Below are positions 56,355 to 64,000 of a DNA stretch of 64,000 bases, piece after piece (within the stretch, counting starts at the first letter, position 1; each line of letters opens with the position of its first letter). The position numbers and the translations under genes are program-made. Source of the DNA: Bog-473 sp963783245 (GTDB lineage: Bacteria; Actinomycetota; Acidimicrobiia; Acidimicrobiales; RAAP-2); NCBI GenBank assembly GCA_963783245.1, contig CAWAMS010000004.1, positions 558,001 to 622,000 on the forward strand, written 5' to 3'. Below the pieces are notes generated by a model. The model did not search any database, was not told where the DNA came from, and worked only from the letters and a program-made list of their open reading frames with translations.

Positions 56355-58543
56355 ATGACTGCCGATCCAGACCTTATGACACCGCCCTGGGGGGCGGACG
56401 AGCGACCGACGCCACCCACGCTGCAACAAATTGAGGCGTTCGGGTACCAGCGCTTCACGAACCGGGAGCAGTCGCGCCTGGACTTCGGTGCCCGTCTCCT
56501 GGACCTGGCCGAGGACGACAGCGTCCCGCTCTTGGAGCGGACGAAGTTCATGGCGATCTTCTCGGAGCTGCTCGACGAGTTCTATCAAGTCCGGGTGGCA
56601 GCCCTGGAGGATCAGGTGGCCGCAGGCGTGCGCACCCGGTCCGTCGACGGGCTGCGGCCCGGAGAACAGTTGAAGATGATCCGGACGCGGGTCGAAGAAT
56701 TGGTGCGTCGCCAGGACGCCATCTTCTTGGAGCAGATCGTCCCGGCCTTGGCGGACGCCGGCGTGCGCTTCTCGGACTGGTCGTCGCTCGACGACGACGA
56801 TCGTGTGCACCTCGTCGACGTCTTCCAGCGCCAGATCTTTCCCGTCCTGACGCCGCTGGCGGTGGACCCCGGTCACCCGTTCCCCTACATCTCGAACCTC
56901 TCGCTCAACTTGGTGGTCCAGGTACAGGATCCCTCGACCGGTGAGCGTCGCATCGCTCGGGTCAAGGTGCCGCCGGTGCTCCCGCGTTTCGTGGTCATGC
57001 CCGACGGGGAACGGTTCGTTTCGCTGGAGCAGGTGATCGCCGCGCATCTCGACACACTGTTCCCAGGGATGAGTGTGGGCGAGCACCACGCGTTCCGCGT
57101 GACGCGCAACGCAGACCTGGCGCTCGAGGAAGATGAGGCCGACGATCTCCTTGTGGCGATCGAGATGGAGCTGCGTCGCCGCCGCTTCGGGCGGGCGTTG
57201 CGGCTCGAGGTCGGTGCCGACATGAACGACGAGCTCGTCGAGCTGTTGTCCACGGAGCTCGAGGTGGGCGCAGACGGCGTTTTTCGGGTGGGGGCTCCTT
57301 TGGACCTGAGCGGGCTCTGGGGGGTCTACGGGCTCGACCGGCCCGACCTGCACGTCGAAACGTGGACGCCGATGACGCCGGCCCGATTGGCCACGGCGGC
57401 GCACGAGCCGGCAGAGCTCTTCGCCCAACTGCGCGAACGTGATGTGCTCGTCCATCACCCCTACGACTCTTTCGCCACCTCGGTGGAGTCGTTCATCGGG
57501 CAGGCGGCCGAGGACCCGGCCGTGTTGGGGATCAAGCAGACCCTCTACCGCACGGGTGGTGACAGCCCGATCGTGGCCTCCCTCATCCGCGCCGCCGAGA
57601 ACGGCAAACAGGTGGCGGCCATCGTCGAGCTGAAGGCGCGTTTCGACGAGGAGGCCAACATCGGCTGGGCCCGGGCGTTGGAGGAGGCGGGCGTCCACGT
57701 GGTCTACGGGATCGTGGGCCTGAAGACGCACTCGAAGACGGCGCTCGTGCTGCGCCGCGAGGAGGACGGGGTGCGGCACTACTGCCATGTCGGCACGGGG
57801 AACTACAACTCGAAGACCGCACGCATTTACGAGGACATCGGGCTCCTCACCGCGGACGAGGCGATCGGCGGCGACGTGGGGGAGTTGTTCAACTATCTCA
57901 CCGGCTTCTCGCGGCACGCCGATTACCGCCAGATCCTGGTGTCGCCTGTCACCGTGCGCAAGAGGGTCCTCGCCATGATCGAAGAGCAGACCGAGGCGGG
58001 TCCCGAAGGTCGCATCGTCCTCAAGTTGAACGGGTTGACCGACGCCGCCATGATCGATGCGCTCTATCGGGCATCGGGAGCCGGCGTGCCGATCGACCTG
58101 TCCGTGCGGGGCTTGTGCCGTCTCCGGCCCGGCATTCCCGGAATTGTCGGAGAACATCTCGGTGCGCTCGCTGGTCGGCAGCTTTCTCGAGCACTCGCGG
58201 ATCTATCGTTTCGGCGGGCTGCCGAAGAACCCCGACGTAGGTCCCGGCCTGCCGCTCAAGCTGTACATCGGCTCGGCCGACCTGATGGGCCGAAATCTCG
58301 ATCGGAGGGTCGAGGTCCTGGTCCCCGATTCGCGACCCCGAGCTGCAGGGCCGGCTGTTCGAGGTCCTGGATCTGATTTTCGCGGACGAGACCAATACGT
58401 GGCAGCTCGGCTCCGATCGCCGCTGGCGGCGGGTGGAGAACGTGCACGGGGTCAGCGCCCAGGGCCGGCTGAAGGAGCTGGCGATCGAGCGAGCCCGACG
58501 GCGCGAGCTCTTCGTCGGCGAGGACGGGCGGGTGGACGGCTAG
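56355..58543 (+). CDS. ppk1: Polyphosphate kinase PPK1 (two frameshifts)
   Basis: 728 residues after removing single bases near 58146 and 58335. N-terminal domain: FTNREQSRLDFGARLLDLA; H1/H2 region: HPYDSFATSVESFIGQAAED, KQTLYRTGGDSPIV, then phospho-His in LKTHSKTALVLRRE (first), and the C-terminal RIYRFGGLPKNP region. PPK1 reversibly makes inorganic polyphosphate from ATP. ATG 56355 is chosen by GGAGG at 56344-56348; in-frame GTG/ATG codons at 56325-56340 lack this. The last part, ADETNTWQLGSDRRWRRV, is in a third frame and ends GRVDG at 58543. Confidence 0.88.
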
Positions 58544-58672
58544 TTCCTCGCGGCGGGGGCGGCGTGCGGCGGCGAAGAGGACCCGGGTGTACGGTTGGGG
58601 AACCTTCGACAGAGAGGGTTTGAGAGGGTCGGCCTCGTCGGCTGCCCCCCACATCCTTGGAGGGACGAGACC

Positions 58673-59883
58673 GTGTCGAGTACTTCACTGTCGGTCGTCC
58701 TCTGCCCCGGGCCAATTGTCCGCCGGGCCGTCCCTCCCCGAATCCGTACGTAGAAGTGCCCGGCCCTGGTCGTTCCTTGTCCGACTTCTCCATTGGCGCC
58801 AGTTTCGTGGACGGCCAGGCGGTCCTGGCACTGCGTGGCGAGGTGGACGCGTTGACAGCCCCCGAGTTCGGTGCCTTCTTCGAGACGATGATCGATCGGG
58901 GCCACCGCACGGTCATGTTGGACCTTGTGGGACTGCGGTTCATGGATGCGTCGGGCCTCGCTGTGATCGCCCGAGGGGCCGATCGCCTCGAGGTCACGGG
59001 CGGCACGCTGACGATCCGCACGCCGGCGGCCTTGATCCGCCAGATGCTCGACATCACCGGCTTCGCCCGTCTCGTGATGCTCGGAGACCATGAGTCCGAG
59101 TACGGACGACGACCTCGGGTGTCGTCGCCGGACCGGGGGTTGCCGGCCTCGGACGCGAAAGCGTCTCCGATGACCACGAGCGTCCGGCAGTTCACGGCCA
59201 TCCACTCCGACGACGAGGTCGTCGACGCTGCGTTGGGTCTGGCCGCCAGGCTGACCCGGTCCCTCGTCGACGGAGCTGACGGCGTGAGTGTCTCGTTGCG
59301 GCGGCGGGGCACGCTCGCGACCGTGGCGGCGACGGATCAGACCATCTCCACCATGGACGCCACGCAATACGACACCGGCGAGGGCCCGTGTGTGGATGCC
59401 TCGACACGGGGTCGTTGCGTGTACGCCGAGTTCCTCGACACCGAGACGCGCTGGACCTCCTTCACACCCCGCGCCAGGACGCTCGGGATCCAGGCCATAC
59501 TGTCGTCCCCGCTCCTCGTGGAGAATCGCGCCGTCGGGGCGATCAACATCTACTCGCGTACTCCGGAAGCCTTCACACCGGCGGCCCAGGCATTGGCGTC
59601 GACATTCGCCAATGAGACTTCGACGATTTTGAACGCGGCGGAAACGGACGAGACCGATGACTACCTCTCCATACGGTTCCTTGGCGCGCTGCGGGCGCGC
59701 GAAGTGATCGCGCAGGCGCAGGGTGTGCTCATGGAACGCGAGGGGCTGGCCGAGCACGATGCCTACAGCGTGCTCCGGCGTCTCTCGCTCGAAAAAGGAC
59801 GGCCGCTGCAGGAACGGGCCGAGGACATCGTCGGGTCCACACGTCGACCGGAACCACCCGGGCTCGACGGAGAACATGCCTGA
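58673..59883 (+). CDS. STAS-GAF-ANTAR regulator
   Basis: About 400 residues in one main frame. Domain order: STAS (around 45-140; VLALRGEVDALTAPEFGAFF, GLRFMDASGLAVIARG with the Ser that anti-sigma kinases phosphorylate), GAF (about 170-315; DTGEGPCVDASTRGRCVYAE), ANTAR RNA-binding three-helix domain (about 340-390; REVIAQAQGVLMEREGLAEH). The best ribosome site GGAGGG (58658-58663) points to GTG 58673, which is in a different frame and would need one missing base before ~58751; in-frame GTG 58756 is the alternative. ANTAR proteins act on RNA terminators; the STAS part suggests partner-switching control. Confidence 0.75.
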
Positions 59884-60211
59884 CGTCCCGATCGACCGAC
59901 TCGACACCTTCCGCCAGGACGCAGCACTCTCGCACGGTGAGTTGTGGTTGCGGTACTTCGAGCTGGGCGGCATGAGCACCGGTCTTCAGCTCGAGGCGTA
60001 CTGCTACGGCGCGCTCGAGCCGAGCCGTCACGATCACGACGTGATCGCCCACGCCCTCAACGAGCGTTTCGTCGAGCTGGGCGGGAACCATCCAGTTCCG
60101 TACGTCGAGGACACCGAGCGTGACGCCGGCAGTGGTGACAGCGACCGTCACCGGCGTCGCAGCGACGGCGAGGATTCCGGCGACGAGGCACCGCGGCCCG
60201 CCCGCGAGTAG
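59876..60211 (+). CDS. Small protein of unknown function, overlapping the ANTAR gene
   Basis: 111 residues, starting ATG eight bases inside the ANTAR gene stop. The N-terminal ~75 residues (LWLRYFELGGMSTGLQLEAY, HDVIAHALNERFVELGG) look helical and conserved-like; the C-terminal ~35 are charged and Asp/Ser/Arg-rich, probably disordered. No family recognised. Close coupling suggests a partner of the STAS-GAF-ANTAR protein. Confidence 0.6.
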   Translation: MPDVPIDRLDTFRQDAALSHGELWLRYFELGGMSTGLQLEAYCYGALEPSRHDHDVIAHALNERFVELGGNHPVPYVEDTERDAGSGDSDRHRRRSDGEDSGDEAPRPARE

Positions 60212-60223
60212 TTTCGGAATCCG

Positions 60224-60586
60224 ATGCCCGGCGCTGCGGTCCCCCGGTTCGATTCGGTGATGTTGGATTGCCCCGACCCGGCCGCGCTCGCCCGCTTCTA
60301 CGCCACGCTGCTCGAGTGGCCGACACCGGAGCCCGACGGGGACTTCGTGGTCATCGACCCGCCCGAAGGCGGCCCGGCTATCACGTTCCAGCGGGCCGAC
60401 GACTTCGTGGCCCCCACGTGGCCCCACCCCGCCGTGCAGCAACAGCTGCACATCGATCTGGCGGTGGACGACATGGAGGCCGCGCACGAGCGGGCGATCG
60501 CCCTCGGCGCCCGCCATCTCGACACCCAGGAGAGCTTCCGGGTCTACGCCGATCCGGCGGGCCACCCGTTCTGCCTCTGCTCGTAG
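60224..60586 (+). CDS. VOC-family (glyoxalase/bleomycin-resistance fold) protein
   Basis: 120 residues. VMLDCPDPAALARFYATLLEW begins the vicinal-oxygen-chelate fold; LHIDLAVDDMEAAHERAIALG and VYADPAGHPFCLC complete the paired beta-alpha-beta3 units, with the family-typical DPxGHPFCL end. Such proteins bind a metal or small hydrophobic ligand. No resistance claim is made. Follows the small protein by 12 bases. Confidence 0.85.
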   Translation: MPGAAVPRFDSVMLDCPDPAALARFYATLLEWPTPEPDGDFVVIDPPEGGPAITFQRADDFVAPTWPHPAVQQQLHIDLAVDDMEAAHERAIALGARHLDTQESFRVYADPAGHPFCLCS

Positions 60587-60619
60587 GAGCCCGAGGAGAC
60601 CGAGGAGCCCGAGGAGGAT

Positions 60620-61741
60620 CTAGTTGGCCAACCCGGGCGAACCGGTGTCCGGCTGGAGCTTGCCGCCGCCGCTGCCGGCGCCGCCCGCACCGAGGCGGAA
60701 GCGCCCGAAGCGCAGGGACAGGTACGACACGCCCCCGAACGGGATGGGCAGCCAGAAGTTGACGAGCCGCCACGACAGGACACCGGCGGTCGCCGCCCCG
60801 CCCGCCACGCCGAAGCCCGTGAGCACCGAGACGATCGTCAGTTCGACCACGCCCAGGCCACCGGGCGTGATGGGGATGACGGCCAGGATGTTGGCCAGGC
60901 CGTACGCGACCAGCAGGTCGATCGGCGAGACGTGGGCCCCGAACGCGAAGAGGAACACCCAGAGCGATGTCGCATCGAGGAGCCAGTTTGCCGCGGCCCA
61001 GATCCCGGCTCTGGAGAGGAGCAGCGGGCTCTTGGTGAGCACCTTGGTGCGATCGGCCACCTTGGTCACCAGCGAGGTGACGGTGTCCGCCTTGACGAAC
61101 GGGAGGCGCGACGCCAGACGGAACACCAGTTGCTCAGCCTGCTTCTCGCCCCGGGTGAGCAGCGCGATCAGCCCGGCGAAAATCGCGAGGAGGAGGACGC
61201 CGAGGATGGCGGCAAAGCCGTAGAGCGGGTTGTAGCCGCGTAACGGAATCGAAATCAGCAGGGACACCCAGAAGATGATGTTGAGCACCACCGCCGATCC
61301 GATGCCCTGCGTCGCCAGGCCGAACGCCGCGGTGCTCCCCGGCACGTCGGACTCGGTCAGGAGGCGGTAGCTGACGGCGGTGCCAGGGACGGTGCCCCCC
61401 GGGAGGACGTGGCTGATGGCCAGGGCCCACATGTTGATCCGGAAGATCCGGAACCGCTTCGGCGCGTCGGGGTGGAGGACCGTATAGGTGAGCTGGGCGT
61501 ACGCGGCCAGGGAGGCCAGTTCGAGGGCGGCGCCGAGGACAAGCCAGAGGACGTTGAGATGGGTGAGCTGATGGGACTCCCTCCGGGCGCGTGCCAGCTC
61601 GGGGAGCAGGATGTACTCGCCCACGAAGAAGAGCACGAGGAACATCAGCGTGATCTTCACGTTGCGCGGGATCCATGTGCGCTTGACGACGCCGGGTGCG
61701 CCTTCCTCCGGTGCGCCTTCCTCCGGTGCGACGGCGTCCAT
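60620..61741 (-). CDS. Flippase-like membrane protein (LPG synthase TM region, UPF0104)
   Basis: 373 residues with eight to nine helices. ISHVLPGGTVPGTAVSYRLL and ANILAVIPITPGGLGVVELT are the two Pro/Gly-rich signatures of the UPF0104/AglD family (the membrane half of lysyl-phosphatidylglycerol synthase). No DUF2156 transferase half is attached, so lysine transfer is unlikely; a lipid-handling role is inferred. The N-terminus has a 15-base tandem repeat (61701-61730) coding APEEG twice. ATG 61741 lies 51 bases from the divergent next gene. Confidence 0.82.
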   Translation of the reverse strand: MDAVAPEEGAPEEGAPGVVKRTWIPRNVKITLMFLVLFFVGEYILLPELARARRESHQLTHLNVLWLVLGAALELASLAAYAQLTYTVLHPDAPKRFRIFRINMWALAISHVLPGGTVPGTAVSYRLLTESDVPGSTAAFGLATQGIGSAVVLNIIFWVSLLISIPLRGYNPLYGFAAILGVLLLAIFAGLIALLTRGEKQAEQLVFRLASRLPFVKADTVTSLVTKVADRTKVLTKSPLLLSRAGIWAAANWLLDATSLWVFLFAFGAHVSPIDLLVAYGLANILAVIPITPGGLGVVELTIVSVLTGFGVAGGAATAGVLSWRLVNFWLPIPFGGVSYLSLRFGRFRLGAGGAGSGGGKLQPDTGSPGLAN

Positions 61742-61792
61742 CGCTCTTATGCTGTCACGTCCCGATGTTCGCAAAGCTGTAATGCTTCCCGC

Positions 61793-62935
61793 ATGGCGGA
61801 GGAGAATCCGGACACATGGCGCGCTCGGCTCGGCGAGAATGCCGGGCGTCGAGGGGTGCCGTTGGCGACCATCGTCGTGGCCACCGCCGTCGCCATCGCC
61901 TTCATCGATCTGAACGCAGCCGTCATCGTCGGGCTGTGGGTACTGCGCAAGATCGTGCTCTACATCGTGGTGGCGTTCTTCCTCACCGTGCTCCTGACGC
62001 CGCCGATGCGCTTCCTCAAGCGACGAGGGCTCTCCCATGGAGTTGCAGCGACGTTCATCTTTCTCGGTGGCCTCGCCGTCATCGGGGGCCTGGTGTACCT
62101 CTTCGCCGAGCCCCTGGTGACCAGCGCCGTGCACTTCGGGCACCAGATCCCCAATCTGATCAAGAACACCCGCAAGGGCCGGGGACCTCTGGGTCGTCTG
62201 GTCTTTCGGCTCCACCTCCAGAAATATCTGTCGGAGGGATCGACGAAGATCACGAACCAGATCACCAAGGTGCTGAAACCGGCGACCGCCTTCTCCGTGG
62301 GCGCCGCCGCCCTTTCCACGCTCGTCACCGTCGGTTCGATCGCCGTGCTGACGTTCTTCAGCATGCTGGAGTCCCCACGCCTGTGGCACGGCTTTCTCGG
62401 CCTTTTCCGTCCGCCGACCGCGCTGCGCCTGGACAGCGTGATCAACGAGTCCGTGCGTGCAGTGACCGGTTACATGTTGGGCAACTTCCTGACCTCGCTG
62501 ATCGCGGGCGTGATCATGGGTATCAGCCTGGCCATCCTCGGGGTGCCGTTCGCGCTCCTCCTCGGAGCGTTCGTGGCCCTCGTCGACCTGCTGCCCCTCG
62601 TGGGCGGTCTCCTGGCCGGGGTACCCGTCGTCATCATCGCCGCCATCCATTCGGTGCCGGCCGGAATTGTGATGCTGATCATCTTCCTCTCCTACCAGCA
62701 GGTCGAGAACCATGTCCTGAACCCGGTCATCATGAGCAAGACGGTGCGGCTCAACCCGTTCTGGGTCCTCCTGGCGGTGCTGGTCGGGGCCGTCCTCGGG
62801 AGCAGAGTTGGCTCCGACCTGGGCACATTCGTCGGGGCCCTCATCGGTATCCCTCTCGGCGGAGCGATCCAGGTGGCCGTGCGGGAGTTCCGCAAGGGCC
62901 CCGGAGCCGTGGCCGCGGCCGGCCCCCCGGAGTAG
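61793..62935 (+). CDS. AI-2E family (PerM/TqsA) membrane transporter
   Basis: 380 residues with eight helices. FLTVLLTPPMRFLKRRGLSH, ALLLGAFVALVDLLPLVGGL and SYQQVENHVLNPVIMSKTVR are typical of the AI-2E exporter superfamily (UPF0118). Substrates in this family range from autoinducer-2 to ions; none can be inferred here. ATG 61793 gives a short cytoplasmic start (MAEENPDTW). Intact. Confidence 0.85.
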   Translation: MAEENPDTWRARLGENAGRRGVPLATIVVATAVAIAFIDLNAAVIVGLWVLRKIVLYIVVAFFLTVLLTPPMRFLKRRGLSHGVAATFIFLGGLAVIGGLVYLFAEPLVTSAVHFGHQIPNLIKNTRKGRGPLGRLVFRLHLQKYLSEGSTKITNQITKVLKPATAFSVGAAALSTLVTVGSIAVLTFFSMLESPRLWHGFLGLFRPPTALRLDSVINESVRAVTGYMLGNFLTSLIAGVIMGISLAILGVPFALLLGAFVALVDLLPLVGGLLAGVPVVIIAAIHSVPAGIVMLIIFLSYQQVENHVLNPVIMSKTVRLNPFWVLLAVLVGAVLGSRVGSDLGTFVGALIGIPLGGAIQVAVREFRKGPGAVAAAGPPE

Positions 62936-62951
62936 GTGTGGTACCCCTAGA

Positions 62952-63737
62952 ATGACCTGGGTGCGGCCCCTGGTCATCATTCCGACATACAACGAGGCCG
63001 AGAACATCGAGCGGATCCTGCGTCGGATTGCCGAATCGCTGCCCGAGGCTGGGGTGCTGGTCGTCGATGACGGGAGCCCCGACGGGACCGGTGACATCGT
63101 CAAGAGCGTGGCGGCCGAATTGCCCGACGTCCATCTGATCGCCCGCCCCGGCAAGGCGGGTCTCGGGAGCGCGTACCGGACCGGCTTCGTATGGGGCATG
63201 GAGAACGGGTACGACGTACTGATCGAGATGGACGCCGACTTCTCGCATGATCCCGGTGCGCTGCCGGCACTGGTGCAGCCCCTGCGGGAGGGGTACGACG
63301 TCGCCATCGGGTCGCGCTACGTGAAGGGTGGACAGGTCCCGAACTGGGCCCGTCATCGTCACCTGCTCTCGGCGGGGGGCAACCGCTACGCCTCGATCGT
63401 CCTCGGCCTCCAGGTGTCCGACTCGACCGCCGGCTTCCGCGCCTATTCGGCGGACGTGTTGCGCAAATTCGATCTCGACCGGATCCGGGCGGAGGGCTAC
63501 GGGTTCCAGATCGAGATGACCTACCGGGCCAAGCAGCACGGGGCCAGGATCAAAGAGGTGCCGATCACGTTCATCGAGCGGGTGGCCGGCGAGTCGAAAA
63601 TGTCGTCTCGCATCGTGTTCGAAGCGCTCGGCCTCGTGACCTGGTGGGGCATGGGCCGCGCCGTGCGCGGCTTCAGGCGCCCGGACCAACCCGTTCCCAC
63701 CCCGGCCGGATCCGGCGAGCGAGTGCGGAGCACGTAG
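62952..63737 (+). CDS. Polyprenol-phosphate mannose synthase-like GT2
   Basis: 261 residues. LVIIPTYNEAENIERILRRI, VLVVDDGSPDGTGDIV, EMDADFSHDPGALPALVQPL (DXD) and AGFRAYSADVLRKFDLDRIR fit DPM1/Ppm1-type enzymes, which make polyprenyl-phosphate-mannose from GDP-mannose on the cytoplasmic face. No apolipoprotein N-acyltransferase (Ppm1 N-terminal domain) is fused. The product is the external mannose donor for lipomannan/lipoarabinomannan and O-mannosylation, linking functionally to pimA at the other end of the window. Confidence 0.85.
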   Translation: MTWVRPLVIIPTYNEAENIERILRRIAESLPEAGVLVVDDGSPDGTGDIVKSVAAELPDVHLIARPGKAGLGSAYRTGFVWGMENGYDVLIEMDADFSHDPGALPALVQPLREGYDVAIGSRYVKGGQVPNWARHRHLLSAGGNRYASIVLGLQVSDSTAGFRAYSADVLRKFDLDRIRAEGYGFQIEMTYRAKQHGARIKEVPITFIERVAGESKMSSRIVFEALGLVTWWGMGRAVRGFRRPDQPVPTPAGSGERVRST

Positions 63738-63741
63738 AGCC

Positions 63742-64000
63742 ATGGCCACCACCGAATTGCCGCTGCCGCGTATCCTCGTCGTCGACGACGAGCCCAACAT
63801 CGCCGAGCTGCTGTCGGTGGCGCTGCGCTTCGAGGGCTATGACGTGGCCTCGGCAGGGACGGGAACGGAAGCACTGGACATGGCGCGGACCTACCGTCCG
63901 CATCTCGTCATGCTCGATGTGATGTTGCCCGACCTCGACGGCAACGAGGTCGGGCGCCGCTTGCGCCTCCAGGGCGATCAGGTGCCGATCGTCTTCTTGA
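63742..64000 (+). CDS. Response regulator receiver domain, 5' part of gene
   Basis: The frame from ATG 63742 runs off the right edge. RILVVDDEPNIAELLSVALR holds the acidic pocket, and VMLDVMLPDLDGNEVG the phospho-accepting Asp near residue 59. Both are the CheY-like pattern, and the length/linkage fits an OmpR-type regulator. Starts four bases after the mannose synthase stop. The output domain and any kinase lie outside the window. Confidence 0.85.
   Translation, partial: MATTELPLPRILVVDDEPNIAELLSVALRFEGYDVASAGTGTEALDMARTYRPHLVMLDVMLPDLDGNEVGRRLRLQGDQVPIVFL

Noticed and set aside
55014..58157. A 1047-residue minus-strand open frame across ppk1 and the SEDS gene
   Set aside because: It is antisense to two clear genes, translates to His/Arg/Pro-rich sequence without a fold, and is the usual high-GC shadow.
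40400..58360. Programmed frameshifting as a shared recoding system
   Set aside because: No common slippery codon or downstream structure across sites, mixed plus and minus directions, and up to eight shifts in one gene.
60620..63307. An 895-residue minus-strand frame extending the flippase-like protein upstream
   Set aside because: The extra part is antisense to the AI-2E permease and mannose synthase; ATG 61741 gives a normal N-terminus.

Overview
The window is 64 kb of high-GC chromosome (roughly two-thirds GC in most places) from an actinobacterium. The backbone gene order patA-pimA / pdxS-pdxT / yebC-ruvC-ruvA-ruvB / yajC-secD-secF-relA-hisS-aspS-rarA / alaS-ruvX-mltG-aroE runs in the same order as the Mycobacterium tuberculosis Rv2611c-Rv2552c segment as I remember it. 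The extra genes, the 42-residue GYWLVASDGG-type repeats and the lack of mycobacterial lipid genes point away from Mycobacteriales. A member of the Acidimicrobiia or a related deep lineage is my best guess, and it is an inference.

Layout. 1-1.4 kb: end of patA, then pimA (phosphatidylinositol mannoside synthesis). 1.4-15 kb: a surface-polysaccharide island, locally much lower in GC (about 40 percent near 3.6 kb). It holds five glycosyltransferases or acyltransferases, a Wzx-like flippase, a NodB-type deacetylase, a large DUF2206-like membrane protein, a secreted clan-A-like glycoside hydrolase, and a 600-base intergenic region with three DosR/DevR-box-like sites. 15-19.7 kb: a histone-deacetylase-like amidohydrolase, an M48 protease with a long disordered Arg/Asn/Gly tail, PLP synthase (pdxST) and a PPOX-fold protein. 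19.7-26 kb: a thioesterase and a five-gene minus-strand operon (Baeyer-Villiger monooxygenase, SDR, alpha/beta hydrolase, small protein, Gfo/Idh oxidoreductase). 26-30 kb: PPOX protein, yebC, ruvCAB. 30-33.3 kb: two tandem SnoaL-like proteins and a histidine kinase/response regulator pair. 33.9-44.3 kb: yajC-secDF, relA, hisS, aspS, rarA. 44.3-47.2 kb: a secreted S53 peptidase with TIG and repeat domains. 47.2-52.3 kb: alaS, ruvX, mltG, aroE. 52.3-58.5 kb: MscS channel, a SEDS glycosyltransferase with a BFN nuclease-like gene, a second SEDS gene, ppk1. 58.6-64 kb: a STAS-GAF-ANTAR regulator, small proteins, a flippase-like membrane protein, an AI-2E-family permease, a polyprenol-phosphate mannose synthase and the start of a response regulator.

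Themes. The cell-envelope genes form a coherent set: PIM synthesis, polysaccharide assembly and modification, mannosyl carrier synthesis, two SEDS proteins and MltG. The ruvCAB, ruvX and rarA genes cover recombination and stalled-fork handling. relA and ppk1, two two-component systems and the ANTAR protein cover stress and nutrient signalling.

A major caveat: about 35 single-base frameshifts interrupt otherwise full-length genes, including indispensable ones (alaS, aspS, hisS, rodA, secF). Most are a single extra base in short G/C runs. They concentrate between 40 and 52 kb, while relA, secD, the kinase and others are intact. This looks like assembly or basecalling error rather than decay, so interrupted genes are annotated here as single CDS with the break positions given.
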